Shown: one piece after another, positions 10,092-19,399 of the stretch | Layout of the letters: each line of letters opens with the position of its first letter | Numbering within the stretch: the stretch's first letter is position 1 | Source: Kitagawia praeruptora | Lineage: Eukaryota > Streptophyta > Magnoliopsida > Apiales > Apiaceae | Assembly (NCBI GenBank): GCA_037693485.1 | Contig: CM075345.1 | Span: 89,176,001 to 89,240,000 of the forward strand | Reading direction: 5' to 3' | Length of the DNA stretch: 64,000 nt | Made by a program: the position numbers and the translations under genes | Notes under the pieces: generated by a model | Databases searched by the model: none | Seen by the model: the letters and a program-made list of their open reading frames with translations, nothing else | What the model was told of the DNA's origin: nothing

Positions 10092-11702
10092 TGATAAGTG
10101 GATTTTTATCCACTTGGAATGCCTTATTTCGACTTAAATTGATAGCTTTGTTCTCAAGTATTTGTGTTTTTTTAATATGTTTTGTGAGAAATTGTGCAGG
10201 ATGTATTCCAGGTGTGGATATTGCTTTTAGGAGGTGATATATGATATGTAGTGTCAAGAAGATCAAGTGTGGAGTTGCAATCAATAGCAGAAGAAGCAAT
10301 CAGCAAAATGCAGTCTGTCAGCATGCCTTGGGCGCGGGCGCGCGGAGAGAAGAAGGAACTGGGCGCGGGCGCGCGGGACGAATTGGCTGGCAGAGTTGCG
10401 CGCGCGGGCGCGGTGGCTGTAGCTTTGGCTGCGCGCGGCCGCGCGGGGGACGGCAGAAAGTTCCTGGAATCGTATTTTAATTAGGAAATTGCCGTTTTCT
10501 TCTCCTAATTCAGATAGCAATTGTTGTGGACGATTTGAAGCTTCTGGAATTCAACTTAAATAAGGGAATTGCAATTCTATTGCAATTAAAGATGGAAAAT
10601 TACCGGAATTCTATCCTATTTCAAATACGGTAATCGCTTGGTCAAGGAGGCACTTGGGGGCTATAAATACACACCTTGGGGCACAGAAAAATAACAATCT
10701 ACACATCCTACACACATAATTCGTTCAGAGCAAGAAGGGAGAGAAGCCAAGGCGAGGATCGTGACAACAAGAAGATCTAGACATAGTTTTCTTGTATTCC
10801 TTTGTTAGGCGTATCTTGTGGATGCTCATTACTTTTCCGGATTTGTTCGCTACACCTTATTTTATTATTGATTTATTCATCATCTTCTTTATCTTGTTTA
10901 CTACCATGCTTTCATCAAATCCCATGGTGACGAGAGGTTCGATTATGAACTAATCGTTATCGTGGGGTCCTAGTGGATTTATCTATGTAGCTTAGTAGTT
11001 TGCATGCCTTAGAGATTTATGTGTGGTGAATTATTGATATCCTTGTATGGTTGTGCTTATTGAATTTAGGTGCGTCGCGAACATCTAATTTGTTAATCTC
11101 TTGCTAAACGAGAGTGGATCTTGAGATTTAGAACTTGCCATGCTAGCATAGGATAGGTTGATGTTAATCATCATGATTTGTGGCATGAATAGAGATATTA
11201 TGCTACCCTATGTGATCTAAGTGAATAACTTGTGCTTCAACCTTTATGTTTTCAAATTCTATAGAGATATAGGGTCTAAACATAATAGGTGACTATTCAT
11301 CTTCTATCTCTTTTGTGGATGTATGCTTAGATTGGTACTAGTATACCGAGAGGTAACTTTTACTCTTTTCGTGTTGTTCGATCAGATATCAAAACCATCG
11401 CATGTTTTAATCGAAGGCTGCAACTCTAAGTGAAGTAGATAATGAAACTAGGATTCCATGTTTATTCTCATATAAGTAATTCGATTTTAACTCTAGTTAA
11501 TTAGTTAATTGTTAGTTATTAATTTGCATCTTAGTTTAATTTAGTTAATCAAACCCTATTTGTTATTTTCTTAGCAGTGAATTAAAACCATACATTATTG
11601 CATAGACATATTTTCTGAGTAAAACTTAACCAAGATCTCTGTGGAACGAACTTTAATTGTATTACTTGTGACTACGTGCGCTTGCGTGAGTTTAGCATAA
11701 CA
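10092..11702 (+). repeat. 3' LTR of element A
   Basis: 1611 bp, TG...CA, identical to 4136-5746 by eye except T at 10119. It contains the same hairpin, GC island and TATA box (10662-10669). AGGGG at 11703-11707 is the right TSD. Confidence 0.95.
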
Positions 11703-12821
11703 AGGGGAAACTCACTTATTCTCCCTTCTTGAGGAATTTTCCCTCAAGTCCGTGGGTCTTTCATCCGTCACTGATTTGCATGTTAAATTTGCATGTTAAA
11801 TTTTATTGTCATTGACTTTGCCTTTGATTTTTCAGCTGCTAAAGCCATAAACGAGCTTCAAGAGCATTTGGCTGGGGAGACTTCTCGTATGAAGTGAAAA
11901 TGAGCTGCGAAGGACCCCAGGGGACAGCCCCCAGAACCTGCCTTTCTAAGACCTCATGATGCTGTTGATGTAGAAGGCGGGGCTGCCTCCTCTGCCAAAT
12001 CATCCGTTTTCTGGCCAGCTTGGGGCATCAGGAAACAAGACTCAGTGGTTGGGGATACCAAGCACTCGAAGGATTGGTCCTACCATTCGATCACCCCTGC
12101 AGACTATCGTGACCTCGTGGTATCCCGTGACTTGGAGGCAGTTGAGTCGCTGGGGACTCAAGCTATTGCTACCGTAAGTACTTTACTTTTTTGGTTTGAG
12201 TGTTTTATTTTCCATTCCCTAACACTTAAATTGTATTTTCAGAATAATACCTACTTCCAGGCTGCCATGCATCATGCCAAGTCTTGGCGAACTCAGGCCG
12301 GGACTCATAAGAAGGATCTTGATCAGACAAAGGTCCAAGTTGCAGGCCTGGAAGAGAAGTTGAAGGCCAAGGAAGAGGAGCTGGAGAAAGCCTATGGTAG
12401 CATTGCTGAGCTTCGCCAAGGCAAGGAGGATATAATTGATGATTACATGGATTCCGAGGACTTCCAGAAGCTTATGACTAAGCATGACGACCTTGCTTAT
12501 CCTGCCAACTACTTTAGTGGCTGGAAAGGGGCCTTAGATGCTGTGTCTGAGAGGCACCCTGGTTTGTTCCAGATTGGGGATTTCCCTTGCCCCGAGGCTC
12601 CTTTAGAGTTGGCAAAGCTGTTAGAGTCCCAGAGGATTTCTCCTATGGAAGAGGATGAGGAGGATGGTGAGGAAGATGAGGAGGGAGGTGATGCTACAGA
12701 TAGGATCTTGGATCCTGAGCACTCCCCAATTCAGGCTGATGCTGAAGAGTCTACTACTACCACCAGCACTGATAGAGATTCTCCAGTTAGGAGTACTGCC
12801 AAGGCTGCTAAGGCTCCTTGA
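11703..12821 (+). pseudogene. Retrotransposon accessory ORF, 3' part, with introns
   Basis: Continuation of the ORF interrupted at 4135. After one TSD copy the frame runs ETHLFSLLEEFSLKS, then an intron ending at AG 11834-11835, then AAKAINELQEHLAG. A stop lies near 11896. The main readable part is 12045-12821, with a second intron 12174-12242 (GTAAGT...TTTCAG, 69 bp, in frame and so readable through). Residues encoded at about 12330-12420 form a coiled coil (GLEEKLKAKEEELEKAYGS), followed by YFSGWKGAL and an acidic tail (EEDEEDGEEDEEGG). The role of this family in retrotransposons is unknown. It is not functional here. Confidence 0.7.
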
Positions 12822-13321
12822 ATTTATCTTATGTCGGCCCTGCGTGGTTTATCTTTTGTCATTTCGCTTTCTTGAATTATGAACCATAACTTATAGCCTC
12901 CGGGCTTTGTTTATTTATTTTAAGCATCCTTTGATTTTTCCTTTCACTTAGTTATTTTGTCTTTTGTATTTTGGCTTACTTTAGCTAGCAATTTTACAAA
13001 TATGCTTTTGATACATAACAGACATTGGAAATAATAACCAAGAGAGAAGAAAATCAAATTGCATTGAAACTTGAAATGGGTCTAGCCCTTACATAATACT
13101 CTACTTCCTACTCAGAGTTTAAGAACTCAAATATGGTTTCGTCGACCTTATTTCTACTAAATATGAGCTATGCTCTTTATAGAATAATCAAACATAATAG
13201 ATCTTGAGGTTTGATGCATGCCAAGTGCGAGGCACCTCGTTCCCTTCCAGAGTTTCCAACTTGTATGATCCACGACCTAATGTTCCTTTTCCACTCAAAT
13301 GTTGGTCTCCATAGAACTTAA
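12822..13321 (+). other. Non-coding 3' flank of the accessory ORF
   Basis: 500 bp of AT-rich sequence with no convincing ORF. It holds a phrase (aatgggtctagccc) loosely like the GGGG..GCCC units downstream of the related ORF in element F. It is probably the rest of the same Tat-type fragment; the right edge is undefined. Confidence 0.35.

Positions 13322-13372
<51 letters not shown>
13322..13372 (+). repeat. Microsatellite (CT)n(TA)n
   Basis: A CT run passes directly into an uninterrupted TA run, about 51 bp in total. Confidence 0.95.
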
Positions 13373-13377
<5 letters not shown>

Positions 13378-13797
13378 TCATATATTAATATATACGAATT
13401 TCCAATGCTTTATATTGGAAACAAAATGATATTTTAATCTTATATGTTTATCTTTCTAGTAGTTAAAATAACTTCATTTCCATGTTATTTATAATTGTTT
13501 ATTTAAGTAATATTTTTTTATCTTAATTTAATTTAGTGCATCTGAGCTACTACTTTGTAATGTTTATATTTCAAAAAGAAATTTTAAGAACTAACATAGA
13601 TGCATGTGAATCTGAATATATACTTATTATGAGATCAATGGTGATGAAAAGACGTTGTAACTTAACATCTAATCTAACTATAGTTGCTAATTTCGCTATA
13701 TATCACAAAAAAAATTATTTCAAACATTCTAATTTGAAATATTATTTCAAATTTTCTAGTTAGTGTTTAAAATTGTTTAAAATATTATTTTTTGTTT
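13373..13797. other. AT-rich spacer
   Basis: No gene, RNA or repeat family is recognised. A 75-codon ORF here has no visible motif and is treated as chance. Confidence 0.5.
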
Positions 13798-13969
13798 AAA
13801 ATAAAATTCCCCGATTCCCCGCGGGGATCCCCTTTACCCGTTGGGTCGGGGACGGGGAATAAAAAGTAATCCCGACGGAGATCGGGCCGAGGACGGGGAT
13901 CGGGTTTGAATTCGGGGATGGGGGCAAGATAGCACTCCCCGGCCCCCAAAGTCCGATGTCCATCCCTAA
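13798..13969 (-). mobile_element. GC-rich remnant, possible end of a hAT-like non-autonomous element
   Basis: A block dominated by CCCCGATTCCCCG and GGGGACGGGG phrases in an AT-rich area. Read on the minus strand it begins TTAGGGATGGACATCGG, like the TAGGGATGGCAA ends of plant hAT-type elements, recalled from memory. The other end was not found, so it is called a fragment. Confidence 0.35.
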
Positions 13970-14039
13970 TTGCATTGATTGCTTCATTTCATCCGAGCAA
14001 ACTTGCTTTGCTAACATAGAAATCTTTTTAACGTCAGTC

Positions 14040-14329
14040 TTTAGTTTGTTTTAACGAAGAAAAAGAACTCCTTTTCGAAAGATTGAATATAAATCTTAGA
14101 GCAGACAATAAGGGAAGAGAGCTTTTGAGTTCGATTGCTGATGGACTATTAGTCTATTCTTATAAAGACAGAAATATACAGGCTATATGTATTTCCTCGC
14201 AGTGATATAATTAAATACAGAGTATATGCAGACGTATGTGGAAAACTGGAATGGATACAATTGTTACACATTTCGCCAATGAGAACGTAAACTGAACATT
14301 ACATGTCGCCTTTCGGGGATATGTGCATT
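14040..14329 (-). other. Probable 3' UTR and downstream flank of FtsH
   Basis: Sequence after the stop codon (TAG, 14330-14332 on the minus strand) has no ORF and no repeat. The cleavage site is not clear, so the left limit is a guess. Confidence 0.4.
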
Positions 14330-17157
14330 CTATACAGGTATGGGAGCTGGCAGCGAAGATGGGACACGATTTTCAACAGGAATCTCCGTAAATTCGGAAA
14401 GGATTGCTCGGAATTCATCACCGGTCATAGTCTCCTTTTCAAGAAGAATCTCCACTATCTTGTCCATTGCATCACGGTTGTTCTTAATATGGCTCAGTGC
14501 AATTTCATATGCACTATCAGATAGCTTTTTTACAGCACTATCTATATCTTCAGCAAGCCTTTCTGACATAGAATTCCTAGCCATCATTCTCATGATCACA
14601 TCACTCTGACCAGATGAGTCCATTAGTGACCATGGGCCAATTTCAGACATGCCGAATGTAGTTACCATCTGCAAAATATTTGATGATTCCATTTTGGTCA
14701 CTAACATTGTCAAGATGCATTAATGGAAGTAAAAGAGGAATTTTCAGGCAGGATCTTTGACGATTGTTTAAAATGCGACATGGTAACAAAATCATATTTC
14801 TAAGAGGACAGGTAGGTAAAATTCATACAACAAGATTTTATGCCTCAAGGATTTTATTTCAATAAGATCTAAGAATATCAGTCTACTAGGTGACAAGTTA
14901 ACTTCATGACAATTCAAAACTTTTAACAAAACATTTACCTGTCTGGCCAATCCAGTGATCTGCTGCAAGTCACCAACTGCACCAGTGGTTACCTCAGACT
15001 CTCCAAATATCACTTCCTCAGCCGCTCTTCCACCAAGTCCACCAACTATTCTTGCATATAGTTGCTGCTTGGAGATCAAGGTTGGATCGTCCGAAGGAAT
15101 GAACCAAGTTAATCCCCTTGCTTGACCACGTGGGACTAGTGTGACCTTCTGAACAGCATCATGCCCAGGCGTAAGAGTTCTGAAACAGAACAGACCATAT
15201 TTAGCAAAACTATCCGCTTACATACTGATTTTTAGGAAACTCGAGCTACGGAAAACTTGGTTACTGTAGGGCAGCTTAAAGTATGAATTTTGAGGACTGT
15301 CTCTTCATGTATTTTTTTTATAAACGTACTATACTACATTTTCAGGTTAAATCCAACACTCTAGATTCAGAAACAGAAAAACTTCTTTGGATACCACATA
15401 AGTGATCTGCGAATATTTTGCTTAGTAGTTCCAGCAGCAGAAAAGACAATAATGAATTTTTAAGTTATAAACATTACAAAGCTAATTACTGATGTCAGGC
15501 AATACATTAAATTTAGTGCAAAACTAAAGTTTGAAACTCACAGCACCAATAAGAAATATGGAATAAAGATTTATAAAAAGGGAGAATTTATATGTACCCG
15601 CAAATGGCATGTCCAACTTCATGGTATGCTACCAAACTTTTGCTTTTACCATCTGTCATAACAGTCCCTTCCATTCCAGCCACTATCCTATCAATTGAAT
15701 CATCAATTTCTTTGGATGAAATACCAGTCTTCCCACGTCGACCAGCCAATATAGCAGCCTCGTTCAATAGGTTTGCAAGATCCGCTCCGCTAAAACCGGG
15801 TGTTCTCATAGCTACCACCTCAAGAGATACATCTGCATCGAACTTCTTGTTGCTACCATGAACCTTTAAGATCTCCGTTCTTCCTCGAACATCAGGCACA
15901 TCAACAGATACCTAGAACCATGATTTAAGCTTAGTACATGACTACATTCACAACTACGAGAAAATCAACATATTATTGGCTCACACTTACCTGTCTATCA
16001 AATCGACCCGGTCTTAGCAGGGCTGAGTCCAGAATGTCAGCACGATTAGTGGCTGCAATAACAATGACACCAGTGTTTCCTTCGAAACCATCCATTTCTG
16101 TCAGAAGCTGGTTCAGGGTCTGTTCTCTTTCATCATTCCCTCCTCCTATTCCAGTGCCTCTTTGCCGCCCAACAGCATCAATTTCATCAACAAACACAAT
16201 GCAGGGAGCGCTTTCTTTGGCTTTCTTAAAAAGGTCACGCACTCGAGATGCACCAACACCAACAAACATTTCAACAAACTCTGAACCAGAAATCGAGAAA
16301 AATGGAACACCTGCTTCACCAGCAATGGCCTTGGCTAGAAGAGTTTTCCCAGTTCCTGGTGGACCAACAAGAAGAACTCCCTTAGGAATGCGAGCACCCA
16401 CTGCTGTAAACCTTTCAGGCTTCTTCAGAAACTCCACAACCTCCATGAAATCCTGCTTAGCTTCATCTACTCCGGCAACATCATCAAATGTTACACCAGT
16501 GTTTGGTTCCATTTGGAACTTGGCTTTTGATTGACCAAACTGAAGTGGAAAACCTGGTCCTCCAGGACCCCCCATTCCTCCTCCAGATCTTCTTGAGAGG
16601 AGAAAAAGACCTCCAATTAAGAGCAAAGGAAAAGCAAGATTTCCAATCAAGTTGAATAAAAGAGAACCCGAGTCCTCTTGAGCATTATGTGCAGCAAAGT
16701 CGATGTTCTTCTCCCTAAATTTCTGAAGAAGTTCCTGGCTGAGGCCTGGGAGTTGAACACGAACTCGCTGCACCCGATTACCCAATTCAGGAGAAACAGC
16801 CTCAACAATAGCGATTGTTCCATTCTCAAACAAATCTACTTTAGTGACTCTGTCCTTATCCAAGTACTCCAAAAACCTAGAATAAGACATCCTTGAATTT
16901 GATACCCCCTGGTCGTCAGCCAAAGCATTTCCATTACCGAGTAATGCAGGAGCGGCAAGGCCTACATTTCCGAGCAACAACTTTAAAAAGCCTCTTCTTC
17001 CTTGAAAATGAGTTTGGTCCAGAGATGCTTTAATAGTGACTGATTTTGATACCCTAAGCAGTGATGGACGGGTGAATAGATGATGCCTGACATACGAATC
17101 TTTGGTGAGAAGTGTTTTAGTACTAATTCCAACAACGCAAGCGGAAGATGCCGCCAT
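14330..17157 (-). CDS. FTSH2/FTSH8-like: ATP-dependent zinc metalloprotease FtsH, chloroplastic (FTSH2/FTSH8, VAR2 type)
   Basis: Thylakoid membrane AAA+ protease that degrades photodamaged photosystem II D1 protein as part of a hetero-hexamer (family knowledge). Coding exons, minus strand: 17157-15991, 15911-15598, 15179-14939, 14668-14330; all junctions are GT-AG and lengths sum to 686 codons plus stop, matching the family (about 690). Order: transit peptide (about 1-45), twin-arginine lumen signal with RRGFLK (54-59) and an ALADD-like cleavage region (about 79), transmembrane helix (about 167-188), Walker A GPPGTGKT (265-272), Walker B IVFVDEID (320-327), SRH (about 367-388), zinc site HEVGH (486-490) with the distal Asp near 564. 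MAASSAC at 17157 is chosen as start. All catalytic residues are present. FTSH2 and FTSH8 are near duplicates and cannot be told apart here. Confidence 0.96.
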
Positions 17158-17503
17158 CTGAACCAAATCACACAGAAGTAGAACAAATCAATATCAACAT
17201 GTTTGTTCACAAATTAATTATACACAAAACGGATATGTATGCCATTTTCGAATAAGCAAACGAAAGCACAAAGACGGATACATAGCACAAATTGAATCTA
17301 TCAAAAAGCATAAACCTACCATTATGAATTATAGCAATTACCATATGTCAATTTTAGCATTGAGCTCAAAAGAGTAACTTATTAGTGGCCAGATCAATAC
17401 ACCAGTTAACTACCAAAACCTAACAGATATAAATAACCACATGAATAAATAGTCAGATTCGTAAACAGGGATGTAGGAGAGTGAAGAAAAAGAAAGTGAG
17501 TAC
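17158..17503 (-). other. 5' UTR intron of FtsH (predicted)
   Basis: On the minus strand a donor TTTCAAAG|GTACTCAC is at 17504/17503 and an acceptor GGTTCAG|ATGG lies exactly at the start codon. The 346-bp interval is AT-rich and has no coding frame. It implies a first exon that is entirely non-coding. Confidence 0.6.
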
Positions 17504-17671
17504 CTTTGAAAAGATTTAAGAGTGAGATGGGGGTTTAATTTATTCTTCTGCTTGAGAATGAATTTATGCAGGAAAGATGGGAGGTTCGCTGGTTGCTTTC
17601 TTTTCCAGGGAAATGATGTGGCTGTTAATCCATTACGTGTTTTTCTCCCCAGCGGAGGTCATATTTTATAT
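17504..17671 (-). promoter_or_regulatory. FtsH leader exon and core promoter region
   Basis: Between the predicted leader donor and the first upstream MITE there are about 168 bp. On the minus strand they include a TGCATAAATTCATTC stretch that may serve as a TATA box (about 17555-17570) and an ACACGTAA/TTACGTGT core (about 17634-17642) like the ACGT elements of light- and stress-regulated promoters. The transcription start is not determined. Confidence 0.4.
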
Positions 17672-17905
17672 TGGAAAATGCTAGTACCCAAATTGGTACT
17701 CAAAAAATTTCCAAAATGTCAAGTGTAGTAATTCAATGAGTTATAATAATAGTGGACCCTTCATTCACACCAATCACCCAATCAAAAAATTCTTATATGC
17801 CATGTAAGTTTTCCACATCACTTGGGCCATGTAAGTTTTGCCACATCATTTGGGAGTAATTTTTGAGTACCAATTTGGAGTACCTATATTATATAATCTT
17901 TCCCT
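17672..17905. mobile_element. MITE with ~25-bp terminal inverted repeats, upstream of FtsH
   Basis: Left end ...GCTAGTACCCAAATTGG followed by TACTCAAAAA; right end, reversed, ATAGGTACTCCAAATTGG followed by TACTCAAAAA. Total about 234 bp. Inside is a tandem duplication of gccatgtaagtttt-ccacatca-ttggg (17799-17825 and 17826-17853). Superfamily is not assigned. It lies about 170 bp upstream of the FtsH leader exon. Confidence 0.7.
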
Positions 17906-17977
17906 TTTATTTCCCTTCTTTTTTCATTTATTTGTTTTGTAATTATATTTCAATAATCGATTGGTTTTGACCAACAA

Positions 17978-18307
17978 TACCGCAAAAATATATATCATAT
18001 GACAAGAATACCACAAAATGTTGATTGTGGCCATAAATATCCGTCTATTACGCATTTTAGATAAGGGTAACTCTATTACACATTTGACATTGGGGTAACA
18101 AGCATAAATTTTCCCCCTATTATGCATTGAAGAATGGATAATAGGGTTACCCATTCTCCAACTGCGTGACGGAAACCTGTTACCCATATGGAAAATGCAT
18201 AATATGTATAAAATTTATTACCTTTCTCTCAAATGCGTAATAGGCTGATATTTATGACTACTATCAATGCTTTGTGATATTATTGTCACTTGTACTTAAT
18301 TTTGTGG
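17978..18307. mobile_element. MITE with ~76-bp imperfect terminal inverted repeats, split by element F
   Basis: The left arm (taccgcaaaa...gacaagaataccacaaaatg...cataaatatc..tctattacgca) pairs with the reverse complement of the right arm at about 18236-18307. The outermost bases of the right arm (gtggta) are complete only on the far side of element F, at 26564-26619. The long imperfect arms suggest a Mutator-like origin, which is inferred. Confidence 0.65.
18254..18307 (+). repeat. 54-bp direct repeat flanking element F, left copy
   Basis: ATGACTACTATCAATGC...TTAATTTTGTGG recurs at 26564-26617 with one mismatch (T18268 versus C26578). Both copies are the right arm of the MITE into which element F inserted, so this acts as an oversized target duplication. 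Confidence 0.85.
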
Positions 18308-18699
18308 ACCTGAAGGCAGCTCGCCGAGAAAGGAACGAATTTGAAAAATCTTTTAAGGAGCTACAAACGTCCAGCGAGGAGGCTATGAAGAAGAAAGATG
18401 AGGAGATCGCGAAGCTATCAAATGAGCTAAACGCTGCGAAAGCCACTCTGTCAACCGCTGAGGATGCGTTCCTGGTCAAGGGGCAAGTTAGTTTTATGAA
18501 GGGATTTATCAGAACGATCCCTGATTTTGACTGGGATCAACTTGGCCCAGGCAATGTTGACTTTGCTGAGACTTTGAAGCAGGAAATTGTAGCTGAGGAC
18601 GCTGAGGAGGAGCGGCTCGCAGAAGAAGCAAGGATAGCTGAAGAAGCTAGGCTGGCTGAGGAAACTGCCAAAGTTAATCAAGACAAAAATGCTTCGTGA
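18308..18699 (+). pseudogene. C-terminal remnant of the antisense accessory ORF of element F
   Basis: A readable frame with AARRERNEFEKSFKELQTSS and KKKDEEIAKLSNELNAAKAT gives a clear coiled coil, then FMKGFIRTIPDFDWDQLG and an EEARLAEE-type acidic repeat tail. It probably begins at a splice acceptor (gaaggcag, about 18319) because upstream sequence is not coding. It runs opposite to gag-pol of the same element, like the ORF at 3393-12821, with which it shares architecture but little sequence. The N-terminal domain was lost with the 3' end of the element. Confidence 0.65.
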
Positions 18700-19165
18700 T
18701 TTGCTTGCAACCATTACTGTCTTTTAAGTTTCTTGAACTAGGGATGCGGGTACCCTTCGAATACCTCGCAAGCTGTAACCATATTTTTTGATTAGCTCTG
18801 ATAACTGTTACATCACTTGGGATCGCATAGCGACCCAACTTAACTTTAATATCTTCTTTCCAATATAATTGCCTGTATTTCCATGTTAATTGTCTTCATA
18901 GTAATATTGTACTTTCCACTTGCATAAATCTTCATATAGGTTGTCTCCATTATTTTAGATGCGATCTGTGCTTGTAAATGCGAAGTGCCTTGATAATAGC
19001 AGTTATGAACTGCTACCTTGAGATAATAGCAAGTGAGATCCTAGCATCGTTGAGATGGCTTGGACCGCAAAATGTAAATGCTAAGCGGCTAGCAAGTTTA
19101 TTTTGAATGCAAGGCAAAAAATAATTCGTAAAGCAATCAGACTTATATAATGAAAATAAAAAATA

Positions 19166-19285
19166 GGGGCATGGCCCAATTTTTATTGATAGGGGTGAAG
19201 CCCAAAGTTTTGACTAGCGGGGCGAGGCCCAAATAATGAAAAGTGGGGTGAGGCCCAAACATTGAGGAATGGGGCGAGGCCCAAA
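19166..19285. repeat. Minisatellite, five ~26-bp units with GGGGYGARGCCCAAA core
   Basis: Cores start at 19166, 19192, 19219, 19245 and 19271, so the period is 26-27 bp. Each core can pair GGGC with GCCC. It sits between the antisense ORF and the end of pol in element F. Confidence 0.85.
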
Positions 19286-19399
19286 TATCATTACATCACA
19301 AAGGGGAGGTGTCGATATGACCACTACCCCCCAGTATTTTGTATGAATTTATTCATGCTAAATAGTAGAAATAGATAGAGGCTACCAGTAATGAAGCTT

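Larger units (their letters stand above)
4136..11702 (+). mobile_element. Athila-like LTR retrotransposon encoding only Gag-PR (element A), structurally complete
   Basis: A complete 7567-bp element with two 1611-bp LTRs, TG...CA ends, a 5-bp TSD, a tRNA-Asp-like primer site, one long ORF (Gag and aspartic protease) and a polypurine tract next to the 3' LTR. No RT, RNase H or integrase exists anywhere inside, so it is non-autonomous and must borrow these in trans. By eye the LTRs differ at one base (C at 4163 versus T at 10119), so insertion is very recent. It landed inside the accessory ORF of an older Tat-type fragment. It fits the published idea of terminal-repeat elements carrying only a GAG domain. 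Confidence 0.92.

Noticed and set aside
12045..12173. Separate gene starting at 12045
   Set aside because: There is no ATG at that point; the frame continues from the split accessory ORF and is better explained as its 3' part.
15592..16534. Plus-strand ORFs of 89 and 198 codons opposite FtsH
   Set aside because: They are mirror frames of conserved FtsH exons, cross its exon-intron borders and carry no domain of their own.
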